Part shown: piece after piece, positions 7,634 through 16,094 of the stretch | Numbering within the stretch: position 1 is the first letter of the stretch | Layout: every line of letters begins with the position of its first letter | DNA from: JANOAR01 sp031411235 | GTDB taxonomy: Bacteria; Verrucomicrobiota; Verrucomicrobiia; Verrucomicrobiales; Verrucomicrobiaceae | Assembly (NCBI GenBank): GCA_031411235.1 | Contig: JANOAR010000077.1 | Location: 1 to 17,108 of the forward strand | Length of the DNA stretch: 17,108 nucleotides | Direction of reading: 5' to 3' | The notes under the pieces: model-generated | The model's database searches: none | The model's input: the letters and a program-made list of their open reading frames with translations, nothing else | What the model was told of the DNA's origin: nothing | Translations under genes and position numbers: made by a program

Positions 7634-10600
7634 GTGAAAAAATTTAGCTCCATCCTACCATCGCTAATTCGCTCCTCGGAACGTTGGCTCGTCACTTTGG
7701 TTCTTCTCGTCGCTCTACCCTCGACCCTACTGGCGGCTACTAGCTTGCGAGTAGGCAACGTCGTTTTCATCGACAATGACGGCGATGGCCACTACACGCA
7801 GGGGGTCGATGACGCCGCGAGTTCTGTGACAGTGAAGCTTTTTTTGGCTGCGGATGATCCTCTAACGGCCACACCGCAGGGCACCACGGCGACAGCCGCC
7901 AACGGCACTTACCTTTTTCAAAACGTTGCACCTGGGAGCTACAAGGTTTTCATCCCACCGTCGGAATTTCAACCTGCCGGTCGGCTCTATGGCTTTAAAT
8001 GCCTGCCAGCCAACGCAGCAGGTGACGACGATGTGGGGCAGGATGCGCTGCCTGATAGTGCCCCAGAACTCCATGGCATTTCGACTGGCTCATTCGTCCT
8101 TTCCCTTGGTGCTGCGCCTACCACAGCGAGCGGCGAGACGGGCTTCGACAGTGCCTCCGACGATAGCGATGATGGTGATGGGCAACTGACCATCGACCTG
8201 GGCTTTTTCCCCACGGTTGCGGTGGGAAATTTGGTCTTTGCCGATGCGAATGGCGATGGCATCGCCTCAGCAGCGGAGGGGAAACCCAATGTTTGGGTAG
8301 AGCTATACCTTGATGGTGATACTCCTGGTATCGACCCATATGTGGCGCACTTGCAAACGGGTGTTGGGGGCCGCTTTTTGTTCACAGGACTGCAACCCGG
8401 CTACTACCAACTCTTCATCCCGCCTTCAGAATTCGCCGTGGGAGCCGTGCTCGAAGGTGCTTCATCCATCGCTAACACCGCAGCTTCTGGCAGTGACGAT
8501 GACGTTGGTGAAGATGGGATTGATGATGCCCAGCCTGCGACCCGTGGCATCGCCACCGAGGCTTTTCCACTGTTTCCAGGCCTTGCTCCGACAGCCTTTG
8601 ATGGTGAAACGGGTGTCGGCTATGACGAGGATGATCTCACGGGCGACACCTACGTGGATCTCACTCGCGACTTGGGTTTTATCATCCCCAATGCCAATCT
8701 CAGCGTGGGCAACCTCGTCTTTATCGACGCGGATGGCGATCACCTCGCTGATCCCGGCGAAGGCGTGGACGGCATTATCGTGCAACTCTTTGCCTCGGGG
8801 GCGAATCCGCAGTCGGGCGGCGAATTGACCCGCACCACCACGGCCAACGGTGGTCGCTATATCTTTGTGGGCCTCACTCCCGGCAGCTATTTTATCCAAG
8901 TGCCCAGCTCACAGTTCGCCCAAGGCCAGGCGCTGTATCAGAAAAAGTCGATACTGGGCTCCGGGGCCGACAACGGTGCGGATGACAATGCCGATGAAAA
9001 TGGTGCCGATGCCGTCAGTCCCGCTTCCACGGGTGTCTCCAGCATCGTCTTTAATCTCTCGCTTGGCACGGAACCTAGCGATGCCACCAGCGAGACAGGC
9101 CTTCATGCCGCTGACGACAATGCCGCCGACACAAACTCCGACTTCACCATCGACCTCGGCTTCGACTCAGCCTGCGCCGTCATCTCTCTTGCACCCACCA
9201 GCCCGCCACCCGCGACCGTGGCCTACGACTACGTGCTCGATCTTGTCGCTGCGGGTGGCACTGCGCCGCACAGCTTCACCTTGTTGTCTGGGAGTTTGCC
9301 AGCGGGGCTTTCATTATCGGCAGCGGGGAGGCTCATGGGCACGCCCAGGGTTGCTGGCTCGGCGAACTTTACCCTGCGCATCACGGACGCCGCCCTCTGC
9401 TCAACCGATGTGCCTCTGACCCTATTGGTGCAAAACCAAGTTGCCATCGGCAACCTCATCTTTTTCGACGCTAATGCCAATGGCTACGCCGACGCCAGCG
9501 AGGGAGTCAACGGCGTCAGCGTAGCCCTCTACCGCAGCACCGACACCATCGGCAGCACGACAGCCCTGGCCATACAGACCACGGCCAACGGTGGTCGCTT
9601 CCTCTTCGATAACCTCGCATCCGGCAGCTACAAACTCCACGTCCCCGCCGCCATGTTTGCCAATGGTGCGCCCCTCTACCAAATGCTCTCGATGGGCGGC
9701 AGCGTCGATAGCACAGACGACGACGCAGGCGAGGATGGACTCGATGCCCTCGACCCCAGCAGCACTGGCGTCGTCACCGCAGCCTTCACCGTCACCGCTG
9801 CCGCAGCGCCCACCGCTGCCTCCGGCGAAAACGGCCAGTCCAGTGCCGATGACAATGCTCGTGACAACGACGTGGATCTCACCCACGACCTTGGCTTTGC
9901 CGACGCCCATGCACTTCCTGCGACCTATGCCTCTTGGCTCACTGCGCACTCGCTAGCCCCTGGCACGTTGCCCACTGGCAACGCTGACGCCGACACCTCC
10001 TGCAACCTCCTCGAATACGCTCTCCAGTTAGATCCCAATAGCGGCCTCCCCTCCCCTTCCTCGCGCCTCGGACTTGTGCGCAATGCCACCTCCAGCCACT
10101 ACGACTTCAGCTACACACGCCGACGCGGTAGCCAGACCGACCTCACTTACATCGTGGAACTCCTGGCTAATCTCAGCACCTCGCCCGCAGGCTGGGCTGC
10201 CAGCAGCATCGTGCCCACCACCACCGTCAATACCGATGGCACCGAGACCCTCACCTATGCCAGCGTGGATACCGCAGCCATCTTCAGCGGCCTAGTGCGC
10301 GGCTTCATCCGCCTCACCATCACAGCCGATACCAATGGCGACACCACACCCGACGCCACCACATCTAGCCTTGTTTATGGCTGGCAGCAGCAGGCCCTCG
10401 CCGTGCGCACGCAGACCTCTGCGCTCTCCTTTCTAAACGCCGAAGTCTTCTCTGGCAGCATCACTTCCAGCACGGGCAGCGTCCTCAGTGTGTCTGGCAG
10501 CGTCGGTCTCGGTAATGTGAAAGCGCAGTTCCTCGCAGGCCGTGAATACAGCGTCGAAGTCACCAGCGGCAGCTATGAAGGCCAGCGATGGGAAGTCGAT

Positions 10601-11329
10601 GAAGTCGCCAGCACCGCCAGCACCATCGCCCTGCTCCCCAGCCACGCCCGCAGCACTCGCAGCGACGTGCCCACCGACATCGCAGGTGCCAGCATCGTCG
10701 TCGTTCCCCATGCCCGAGTGAACGATCTCTTCCCTGCCGCCAGCTTCCGTAGCACCAACAGCTCCGGCACCGCCGACCAGATCATGTTCTACGACCGTCC
10801 CACCCTCAGCTACATCACCTTGTGGAACTTCAGCAATGCGGGCAACCCACGTTGGATCACAGGCATCGCCTTTGGCACCGATGCCGGCACGCGAGTCGTC
10901 AGCCCCACCGAGGGCATCTTCGCCCGGGCTCGCTTGAACCCCGTCACACTGTATAGCCACGGCATCGTCCGCCCCTGGGATGTCGCCTGCCCGCTCGCCA
11001 TCAGCAATAACTTCATCAGCAATCCCTGGCCCACCGCGCAGACTCCCAACACCCGCAGCATGACCTTCGCCAACGGCTCAACCAGCAGCCCCAGCTTCGC
11101 CCTAGCCGACCGCATCAACGTCTGGAGCGGCGACACCACCAACACCTCGGGCTACACCTCTTATTTCATCGCTAACTCAGGTGCCATCGTCCACCGCTGG
11201 GTGCGCCAGGGCGATCTCAGCTTCGCCACCCAAGCCAATGCAGCACTCTTCGCCCCCAGCGGCTCCACCTTCATCATCAGCATCCTAGGCAAGAGCAACT
11301 GGCTCCTCCCTGCTCCATGGGTGCCGTAA
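7634..11329 (+). CDS. Secreted multi-domain protein with four SdrD-B-like repeats and a Verrucomicrobia-type C-terminus
   Basis: This 1231-residue protein starts at a GTG (the overlapping ATG at 7632 is followed at once by a stop). A signal peptide (core LVTLVLLVALPSTLLAA) ends near residue 35. Four SdrD-B-like domains begin at about residues 41, 197, 358 and 605. Each opens with VGN(V/L)VF.D.(D/N)GDG-type sequence, then a YLF..(L/V).PG.Y strand, a DDD.G.D acidic loop, and a closing SGETG...DDL(T/I).DLGF. The repeated acidic loops suggest calcium-stabilised beta folds. Between repeats 3 and 4 sits an Ig-like putative domain (about 512-600, with SGSLPAGLSLSAAGRLMGTP). The remainder (about 760-1231) is Ser/Thr/Ala-rich beta sequence resembling an uncharacterised C-terminal module of Verrucomicrobia secreted proteins, possibly TIGR02597 (from memory, unverified). 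The likely role is surface adhesion or structure. There is no sorting tail or autotransporter barrel that I can recognise. Confidence 0.87.
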   Translation: MKKFSSILPSLIRSSERWLVTLVLLVALPSTLLAATSLRVGNVVFIDNDGDGHYTQGVDDAASSVTVKLFLAADDPLTATPQGTTATAANGTYLFQNVAPGSYKVFIPPSEFQPAGRLYGFKCLPANAAGDDDVGQDALPDSAPELHGISTGSFVLSLGAAPTTASGETGFDSASDDSDDGDGQLTIDLGFFPTVAVGNLVFADANGDGIASAAEGKPNVWVELYLDGDTPGIDPYVAHLQTGVGGRFLFTGLQPGYYQLFIPPSEFAVGAVLEGASSIANTAASGSDDDVGEDGIDDAQPATRGIATEAFPLFPGLAPTAFDGETGVGYDEDDLTGDTYVDLTRDLGFIIPNANLSVGNLVFIDADGDHLADPGEGVDGIIVQLFASGANPQSGGELTRTTTANGGRYIFVGLTPGSYFIQVPSSQFAQGQALYQKKSILGSGADNGADDNADENGADAVSPASTGVSSIVFNLSLGTEPSDATSETGLHAADDNAADTNSDFTIDLGFDSACAVISLAPTSPPPATVAYDYVLDLVAAGGTAPHSFTLLSGSLPAGLSLSAAGRLMGTPRVAGSANFTLRITDAALCSTDVPLTLLVQNQVAIGNLIFFDANANGYADASEGVNGVSVALYRSTDTIGSTTALAIQTTANGGRFLFDNLASGSYKLHVPAAMFANGAPLYQMLSMGGSVDSTDDDAGEDGLDALDPSSTGVVTAAFTVTAAAAPTAASGENGQSSADDNARDNDVDLTHDLGFADAHALPATYASWLTAHSLAPGTLPTGNADADTSCNLLEYALQLDPNSGLPSPSSRLGLVRNATSSHYDFSYTRRRGSQTDLTYIVELLANLSTSPAGWAASSIVPTTTVNTDGTETLTYASVDTAAIFSGLVRGFIRLTITADTNGDTTPDATTSSLVYGWQQQALAVRTQTSALSFLNAEVFSGSITSSTGSVLSVSGSVGLGNVKAQFLAGREYSVEVTSGSYEGQRWEVDEVASTASTIALLPSHARSTRSDVPTDIAGASIVVVPHARVNDLFPAASFRSTNSSGTADQIMFYDRPTLSYITLWNFSNAGNPRWITGIAFGTDAGTRVVSPTEGIFARARLNPVTLYSHGIVRPWDVACPLAISNNFISNPWPTAQTPNTRSMTFANGSTSSPSFALADRINVWSGDTTNTSGYTSYFIANSGAIVHRWVRQGDLSFATQANAALFAPSGSTFIISILGKSNWLLPAPWVP

Positions 11330-11345
11330 GCCGAGTCGGCTCGGC
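11330..11345. terminator. Possible shared hairpin between convergent genes
   Basis: GCCGAG-TCGG-CTCGGC forms a 6-bp GC-rich stem with a 4-base loop directly after the stop of the SdrD-repeat gene, and 17 bases before the stop of the convergent cytochrome gene. A T-run appears on the plus strand only about 20 bases later, so it is a weak terminator candidate. Confidence 0.35.
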
Positions 11346-11361
11346 GTGGCAGCGTATCCCC

Positions 11362-13908
11362 TTACTTTTTCTTCAGTTCATCCACCGTCCACATCATCAC
11401 GCGGTCTTTATTTTTCGCTCGCAGATCGGCGATGGTTTTTACCTCCACCGGCGAGGCATTGTGCTCCCACTCACGGCGGATGTAAGTGAGCACGCCCGCG
11501 ATGTTTTCATCGGTAAGTTGGGGCAGAGGTGGCATGACGAGATTGTAGGTACGCCCGCTTACTTTCACAGGGCCAGCGAGACCATGCATGACGATACGGG
11601 CGAGGATGTCCGGCTTGCCCAGCACCCATTCGCTATCCACGAGGGGCGGTGCAAGACCATCAAGGCCATAGCCGTGAGGCTGATGGCACGCAGCGCATAA
11701 CATGCCGTAGATGTTCTTGCCTTGCTCGTACAGCACTGACTGCGCTTCCGTGAGCGGCACTATTTTCGGCGGTGGCGGGGCACCCGGTTTATTGGGCCAG
11801 GCGAGGCGTGCAGCAACGCTGGCCATGAGCTTTACGGCCGTATTTTCCACCATGTTCTGCTTCAGCAAAGCCAGAGTGGCAGGCTCACTCTCCAACCACA
11901 ACAGCTTCGGCGGCGTGGGGTTTTTACCTTTGCTGTTGGGGCTAGTGGCCAAGCCTTTCAGTAGGGCAAGCTGCACTGCGCTGGTCTTCGATTGCGCAGC
12001 GGCTAAGACGAGCATTTCTTCAAAGAGTTGCGCCTTGTTAGCCATTGCCACGAGACTGCCCAGGACTTCAAAAACAGGAGCCGTATTAGCGAAGTTGGTC
12101 TTGGTTGTTTGCTCCTCGAGAACCTTGGCAAACGTGACCTCGCGGCCTCGCAGGCCAGTCAGAGCGCCTTCGCGTATGAGGCTATTTTTTCCACCACCCG
12201 CAGCGAGTAGCTTGGCAAGGGCAACATCGGCGTCGGGCAAGTTGAGTGCTGAAAGTTTAATAGCGAGGTGAGCGCTGACGAGGGCATTTTTTTCTGTCGC
12301 CATAGCGATCAACTCAGCAGCCAGATCACGAGTGGCAAGACGCACGGCGGCGACGCGCAGTTGGGCATCGGCATCATGCAGGGCGATGCGAGTGAGCGGT
12401 GGGGTAAGCGCAAGCAGACCATCCAGCGTCCACAGCGCATGGAGTCGGGCGAGTGGGCTAGCTTCGGCATTACGCAGCAGGTCAGCAAGTGCAGGCGCGG
12501 CATCGCCCTTGTCGGACTCCACGATGAGGCGCTGCGCTGTGTCGCGAACCCAACCATTGGCGTGGCTGAGCAGCGCAACCCGAGCAGCGGTATCGGCAGG
12601 GACACGAGTCGTGGCTAGCGGCTTGCTCGGCTTCGTCGGCACGATGCGCCAGATGCGGCCCTGCTCAAAGGGTTGCTCCAGTTTGCGGGCAGCGATGTTG
12701 GCGATGAGATAGTGCGTGAGGAAGCCGCTGTGCTGGATGATACCGCGGTACATATCGGCAAGGTAGAGCGCTCCATCGGGGCCATTGGCAGCCTGCACAG
12801 GGCGGAAGCGCTCGTCCGTGGAGGTGAGGAAATCCTGAGCCTTCATGGCACCTGCTGCGGTGATGACACCTTCCTTTTCATGGCGCACAAAGCGCTTCAC
12901 CAAGTTGCCACAAGGCTCCGGCACAAACGCATTGCCGCGATACTGTGAGGCAAAGGCATCACCACGATAGATCACCGCACCGCAGGAACCCGTGGCCTTG
13001 GCCAGCGTGCCATCGGCACGCAGAGTCTTGGCATCGTAGCCACGATTCACGCCCGGCGTAGGATGCGAGGGCCACACCGTTTGATCCTTCACCACACTGG
13101 CATTTACACTCGTCGCAGTGCGCAGCAGGGGGTTGCGAGAGAAGGCTTCGGCAGGCAGCAGATCGCAGCGCAGCATATCGGAGTTGTAGTTGTAAAACGG
13201 GCGACCGTAGTCGTCCTGGCAGAGCCCATACTGCCCGCGGCCCAGGCCCGAGTCGCGCTGCCAGACACCGCTGCGCAGCTTGAACCGCGTGCCATAGCCC
13301 GCACTCCATATCGCGTTGTCCAGCATCCACGTTGGTGTATTCGCCATGTGTTCAGGTTGGCCCGTTTGGCTACCGTAGTCCGTAGCGACGATGTCTTTTA
13401 CATCGGCCTTGCCATCGCCATCGGTATCTTTGCAGAACAACAAATTCGGCGGCACCGCGACGAGCGCCCCACCATTAACCGCCATCACCGAACGCGGCAT
13501 GATGAGGTTGTCGAGAAAGGTGCTGGCCTTGTCCATGCGACCATCGCCATCCGTGTCTTCAAGGAGCTTGATACGGCCCAGCGGCTGCTGGTCAGTACTG
13601 CCGTCCACAGCCCGCATATAAGCACGCATCTCCACGACATAGAGCCGCCCCTGGTCATCGAAGCTCATCGCGATGGGCGCTTCGATCATTGGCTCGGCAG
13701 CGACGAGTTCGATGCGGAATCCCTCTTCGAGCTTGAAAGTCGCAAGTGCTTGCTCAGGCGAGAGCGGCGCTGGTGGAGGCAGGTTGAACTTGATCTCAAC
13801 CTTATCCGGCCCAGCGTTTTTATTGTGCAGGGCGAAGGCTGGAAGGCTCGTGAACATCGCTGCGGCAACAGCAATGCGTGAGGGGTATAAGAGTGCGTGA
13901 CGAGTCAT
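11362..13908 (-). CDS. PVC-type membrane-bound dehydrogenase domain, HEAT-like repeats and C-terminal cytochrome c
   Basis: I start at the ATG at 13908 (848 residues) because it yields a clean signal peptide (MTRHALLYPSRIAVAAAMFTSLPAFA). The frame also opens at 13959, which would bury the signal. The N-terminal half (about 40-420) is a beta-propeller-like domain of the putative membrane-bound dehydrogenase family described from Pirellula and Verrucomicrobium (TIGR02604-like). It contains SFDDQGRLYVVEMRAY, two calcium-loop-like DTDGDG motifs and DGALYLADMYRGIIQH. Residues about 430-690 are helical, HEAT-like repeats. The C-terminus is a class I cytochrome c with heme motif CAACH (738-742) and a probable axial Met in LVMPPLP. 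Such proteins are assumed to oxidise sugars or alcohols in the periplasm and pass electrons to the heme, but the substrate is unknown. It is divergent from the ferredoxin gene. Confidence 0.9.
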   Translation of the reverse strand: MTRHALLYPSRIAVAAAMFTSLPAFALHNKNAGPDKVEIKFNLPPPAPLSPEQALATFKLEEGFRIELVAAEPMIEAPIAMSFDDQGRLYVVEMRAYMRAVDGSTDQQPLGRIKLLEDTDGDGRMDKASTFLDNLIMPRSVMAVNGGALVAVPPNLLFCKDTDGDGKADVKDIVATDYGSQTGQPEHMANTPTWMLDNAIWSAGYGTRFKLRSGVWQRDSGLGRGQYGLCQDDYGRPFYNYNSDMLRCDLLPAEAFSRNPLLRTATSVNASVVKDQTVWPSHPTPGVNRGYDAKTLRADGTLAKATGSCGAVIYRGDAFASQYRGNAFVPEPCGNLVKRFVRHEKEGVITAAGAMKAQDFLTSTDERFRPVQAANGPDGALYLADMYRGIIQHSGFLTHYLIANIAARKLEQPFEQGRIWRIVPTKPSKPLATTRVPADTAARVALLSHANGWVRDTAQRLIVESDKGDAAPALADLLRNAEASPLARLHALWTLDGLLALTPPLTRIALHDADAQLRVAAVRLATRDLAAELIAMATEKNALVSAHLAIKLSALNLPDADVALAKLLAAGGGKNSLIREGALTGLRGREVTFAKVLEEQTTKTNFANTAPVFEVLGSLVAMANKAQLFEEMLVLAAAQSKTSAVQLALLKGLATSPNSKGKNPTPPKLLWLESEPATLALLKQNMVENTAVKLMASVAARLAWPNKPGAPPPPKIVPLTEAQSVLYEQGKNIYGMLCAACHQPHGYGLDGLAPPLVDSEWVLGKPDILARIVMHGLAGPVKVSGRTYNLVMPPLPQLTDENIAGVLTYIRREWEHNASPVEVKTIADLRAKNKDRVMMWTVDELKKK

Positions 13909-13991
13909 GGGGGAGGCTCTGAACGCTAGGTTGAGTGGGGCTCTCTCGCTTTTGTGCATCGCTCGATCAATCGCTCAGCCCAAAAAAGCCA

Positions 13992-14019
13992 TTGAAACAC
14001 GGCCAACGAGGCCTACTAT
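13992..14019 (+). promoter_or_regulatory. Probable sigma-70-like promoter for the ferredoxin gene
   Basis: TTGAAA (13992-13997) and TACTAT (14014-14019) are separated by 16 bases. A start near 14026 would leave a leader of about 28 bases before the ATG at 14054. It lies in the 145-base gap between the divergent cytochrome and ferredoxin genes and points at the ferredoxin. Confidence 0.45.
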
Positions 14020-14053
14020 CGTCGCCCCAAATTAACCAGAAAACACCAAAGAA

Positions 14054-14290
14054 ATGGCCGACGCTTCGAACAAATACGCCCACAATGTCTCAGGTCCTTA
14101 CTACGTGGACGATCAATGCATCGACTGTGACCTGTGCCGCGAGACCGCGCCCGCCAACTTCAAGCGCGACGACGACGGTGGTCACTCCTTCCTCTTCAAA
14201 CAGCCCGAGAGCGACGACGAACGAGCCCTCTGCGAAGAAGCCCTCACGGGCTGCCCCGTCGAAGCCATTGGCCGCGATGGTGACGAGTAG
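14054..14290 (+). CDS. Small monocluster [4Fe-4S] ferredoxin
   Basis: This 78-residue soluble protein has one ferredoxin cluster motif split along the chain: Cys22, Cys25 and Cys28 in CIDCDLC, and Cys67 in the CPVEAIG element near the C-terminus. Cys60 is an extra cysteine that could form a disulfide. The layout (CxxCxxC, then CP far downstream) matches small ferredoxins with a single [4Fe-4S] cluster; there is no second CxxCxxCxxxCP set. The sequence is very acidic, as usual for electron carriers. The redox partner is not evident from neighbours, since the flanking cytochrome and sulfatase act outside the cytoplasm. AAAGAA before the ATG is a weak ribosome binding site. Its own promoter upstream and a strong terminator downstream suggest a one-gene transcript. 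Confidence 0.92.
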   Translation: MADASNKYAHNVSGPYYVDDQCIDCDLCRETAPANFKRDDDGGHSFLFKQPESDDERALCEEALTGCPVEAIGRDGDE

Positions 14291-14327
14291 CCAGGGTAAA
14301 ACCTAGCCACCCAGTTTCAAAATAAGC

Positions 14328-14360
14328 ACGGCGCTTCAGCAATGAAGCGCCGTTTTTATT
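14328..14360 (+). terminator. Intrinsic terminator of the ferredoxin gene
   Basis: A perfect 11-bp stem (ACGGCGCTTCA at 14328-14338, TGAAGCGCCGT at 14343-14353) closes on a GCAA tetraloop of the GNRA class. It is followed by a run of five T (14353-14357) and more T after one A. It lies 37 bases after the ferredoxin stop and is the best intrinsic terminator in the window. Confidence 0.93.
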
Positions 14361-14373
14361 CCCTGCTTTCTGT

Positions 14374-14389
14374 GGGCAGAAATCTGCCC
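14374..14389. repeat. Short perfect hairpin before the sulfatase gene
   Basis: GGGCAGA-AA-TCTGCCC is a perfect 7-bp inverted repeat (in practice 6 bp with an AAAT loop), located between the ferredoxin terminator and the sulfatase start at 14412. It has no T-run. It could be a leader hairpin or operator, or a dispersed palindrome. Confidence 0.5.
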
Positions 14390-14411
14390 CCCTCAACGTT
14401 CTCGCTACACC

Positions 14412-15845
14412 ATGCGCCTCGCCTCACTCCTCGCTCTTCTTCTCCCAGGCCTCCAGTTACAAGCCGCACCCCAGCCCCCGCCAAATATCGTCATCATCTT
14501 TTGCGATGACCTCGGCTACGGCGACATCGGCAGCTTCGGAGCCCAAGGCTACACCACGCCGCATCTCGACAAACTCGCCACCCAGGGCACCAAGTTCACC
14601 AACTTCCATGTCGCCCAGCCCGTCTGCTCTGCCTCTCGCACCGGCCTTCTAACGGGTTGCTACCCCAATCGCGTTGGCATCCACGGGGCGCTCGGCCCCT
14701 CCGCTCGGCATGGCATCTCCGACACCGAGACCACCCTCGCCGAGGTCGTGAAAACCAAGGGCTACGCCACCTGCGCCGTGGGCAAGTGGCACCTCGGCAG
14801 CAAGCCGCAATTCCTCCCCACGCGGCATGGCTTCGACGAGTATTTCGGCCTGCCCTACTCCAATGACATGTGGCCCCACCACCCGCAGGCCAAGCGCAGT
14901 GCCTACCCCAACCTGCCGGTCTACGAGAACGACAAAGTCATCGACGACGAAGTCACCACCGAGGATCAAAACCAACTCACCACCCGTTACACCGAGCGCG
15001 CCGTCAGCTTCATCCAGCGCAGCAAGGGCAAGCCCTTCTTCCTCTACCTCGCCCATTCCATGCCCCATGTGCCGCTGCATGTGAGCGATAAATTTCGCGG
15101 CAAGAGCCAGCGCGGACTCTTTGGCGACGTCATCATGGAAATCGACTGGTCGGTCGGCCAAGTCCTAGCCGCCCTCGACGCCGCCAGCATCGCCGACAAC
15201 ACCCTCATCGTCTTCACCTCCGACAACGGCCCCTGGCTCAGCTACGGCGACCACGCTGGCAGCGCAGGCCCCCTGCGCGAAGGCAAAGGCACCTGCTGGG
15301 AGGGCGGCACCCGCGTGCCCTGCCTCATGCGTTGGCCCAGCAAAATCAAAGCAGCCGCCACCAGCGACGCCATGCTCATGACCATAGATTTACTGCCCAC
15401 CATCGCCACGCTCATCCACGCCGATTTGCCCAAGCTCAAGATCGACGGCCTCAACGTCTGGCCCCTCATCGCCAGCGAACCCGGTGCCAAGAATCCCCAC
15501 GACGCCTACTGGTTCTACTACGAGCAGAATCAGCTTCAATCCGTCGTCACCAGCGATGGCCAATGGAAGCTGCAACTGCCCCACACCTACCGCGCCTTCA
15601 TCGAGCAACCCCGCCCCACCGGCGGCAAACCCGGCACCTACAAGCCCACTAAAATCGTCGATGCCGAACTCTACGACCTCGCCACCGAGATCGGCGAAAA
15701 AACCAACGTCGCCGCCGCCCATGCCGCCGTGGTAAAAACCCTGCAAGCCACCGCCGAAGCCGCACGGAAAGAGCTAGGCGACTCGCTGACGAAGCGTGAA
15801 GGCAGCGCCAACCGCAAGCCCGGCATGGCAGCGGAGTTGCAGTAG
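14412..15845 (+). CDS. Secreted formylglycine-dependent sulfatase (arylsulfatase family, S1)
   Basis: This 477-residue protein begins with a signal peptide (MRLASLLALLLPGLQLQAA). It then shows the alkaline-phosphatase-like sulfatase fold: metal-binding Asp32-Asp33 in FCDDLGYGD; the activation signature CSASRTGLLTG with Cys72 as the residue converted to formylglycine and Arg76; Lys125 and His127 in GKWHLG; His219 in SMPHVPLH; and Asp271-Asn272 in FTSDNGPW. All expected catalytic and calcium ligands can be seen, so it should be active if matured by a formylglycine-generating enzyme, none of which is in the window. It probably removes sulfate esters from polysaccharides or glycans in the periplasm or outside the cell; the substrate cannot be read from sequence. 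No Shine-Dalgarno is visible. The gene follows the ferredoxin terminator and is likely transcribed separately. Confidence 0.94.
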   Translation: MRLASLLALLLPGLQLQAAPQPPPNIVIIFCDDLGYGDIGSFGAQGYTTPHLDKLATQGTKFTNFHVAQPVCSASRTGLLTGCYPNRVGIHGALGPSARHGISDTETTLAEVVKTKGYATCAVGKWHLGSKPQFLPTRHGFDEYFGLPYSNDMWPHHPQAKRSAYPNLPVYENDKVIDDEVTTEDQNQLTTRYTERAVSFIQRSKGKPFFLYLAHSMPHVPLHVSDKFRGKSQRGLFGDVIMEIDWSVGQVLAALDAASIADNTLIVFTSDNGPWLSYGDHAGSAGPLREGKGTCWEGGTRVPCLMRWPSKIKAAATSDAMLMTIDLLPTIATLIHADLPKLKIDGLNVWPLIASEPGAKNPHDAYWFYYEQNQLQSVVTSDGQWKLQLPHTYRAFIEQPRPTGGKPGTYKPTKIVDAELYDLATEIGEKTNVAAAHAAVVKTLQATAEAARKELGDSLTKREGSANRKPGMAAELQ

Positions 15846-15855
15846 ATAAAGTGGC

Positions 15856-15871
15856 TGCGGCTTTAGCCGCA
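15856..15871. repeat. Short perfect GC-rich hairpin (REP-like)
   Basis: TGCGGCT-TT-AGCCGCA is a perfect inverted repeat starting 10 bases after the sulfatase stop. No T-run follows on the plus strand. It may serve as a weak transcript end for the sulfatase, or be a REP-like dispersed palindrome, as it directly abuts the composite repeat beginning at 15873. Confidence 0.6.
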
Positions 15872-15916
15872 TCTGAGCTTTACCCACATCTTTCTCACGT
15901 TGTGCGCCCCACAAGG

Positions 15917-16070
15917 TATACTGCCACGCATCATGTTTTGTGGAAATCGATGCTCATATCGCGGCGAGCCGGGCCGCATTCTGGCGAACGCGCCTACGGG
16001 CGCTGGGCTGCGTAGGCGCACTCGCCAGAGTGCGGCACTCATTTCACAAAACATGATGCGTGGGAGTATA
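15917..16070. repeat. Nested long inverted repeat, 154 bases
   Basis: The outer arms (15917-15947 and 16041-16070) are about 30 bases each and pair with one mismatch and one extra base; they contain CACGCATCATGTTTTGTG and its complement. The inner arms (15973-15998 and 16011-16036) are 26 bases each and pair except for one T/G wobble and an adjacent two-base mismatch, closing on a 12-base loop. The spacers between outer and inner arms are unequal (25 and 4 bases). The whole could form one long hairpin or a DNA cruciform. Confidence 0.85.
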
Positions 16071-16082
16071 AACACAAAAAAC

Positions 16083-16094
16083 TCTGCCGGCAGA
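16083..16094. repeat. Perfect 12-base palindrome TCTGCCGGCAGA
   Basis: TCTGCCGGCAGA is a perfect palindrome immediately abutting the left arm of the 275-base inverted repeat. It has no matching copy at the right end of that repeat. Confidence 0.6.

Noticed and set aside
13063..13881. 272-codon plus-strand open frame
   Set aside because: It lies entirely antisense to the well-supported dehydrogenase-cytochrome gene and has no recognisable domain; long antisense frames are common in GC-rich DNA.
13909..13959. 17-residue N-terminal extension of the dehydrogenase-cytochrome protein
   Set aside because: It would push the signal peptide inward; the ATG at 13908 gives a normal leader.
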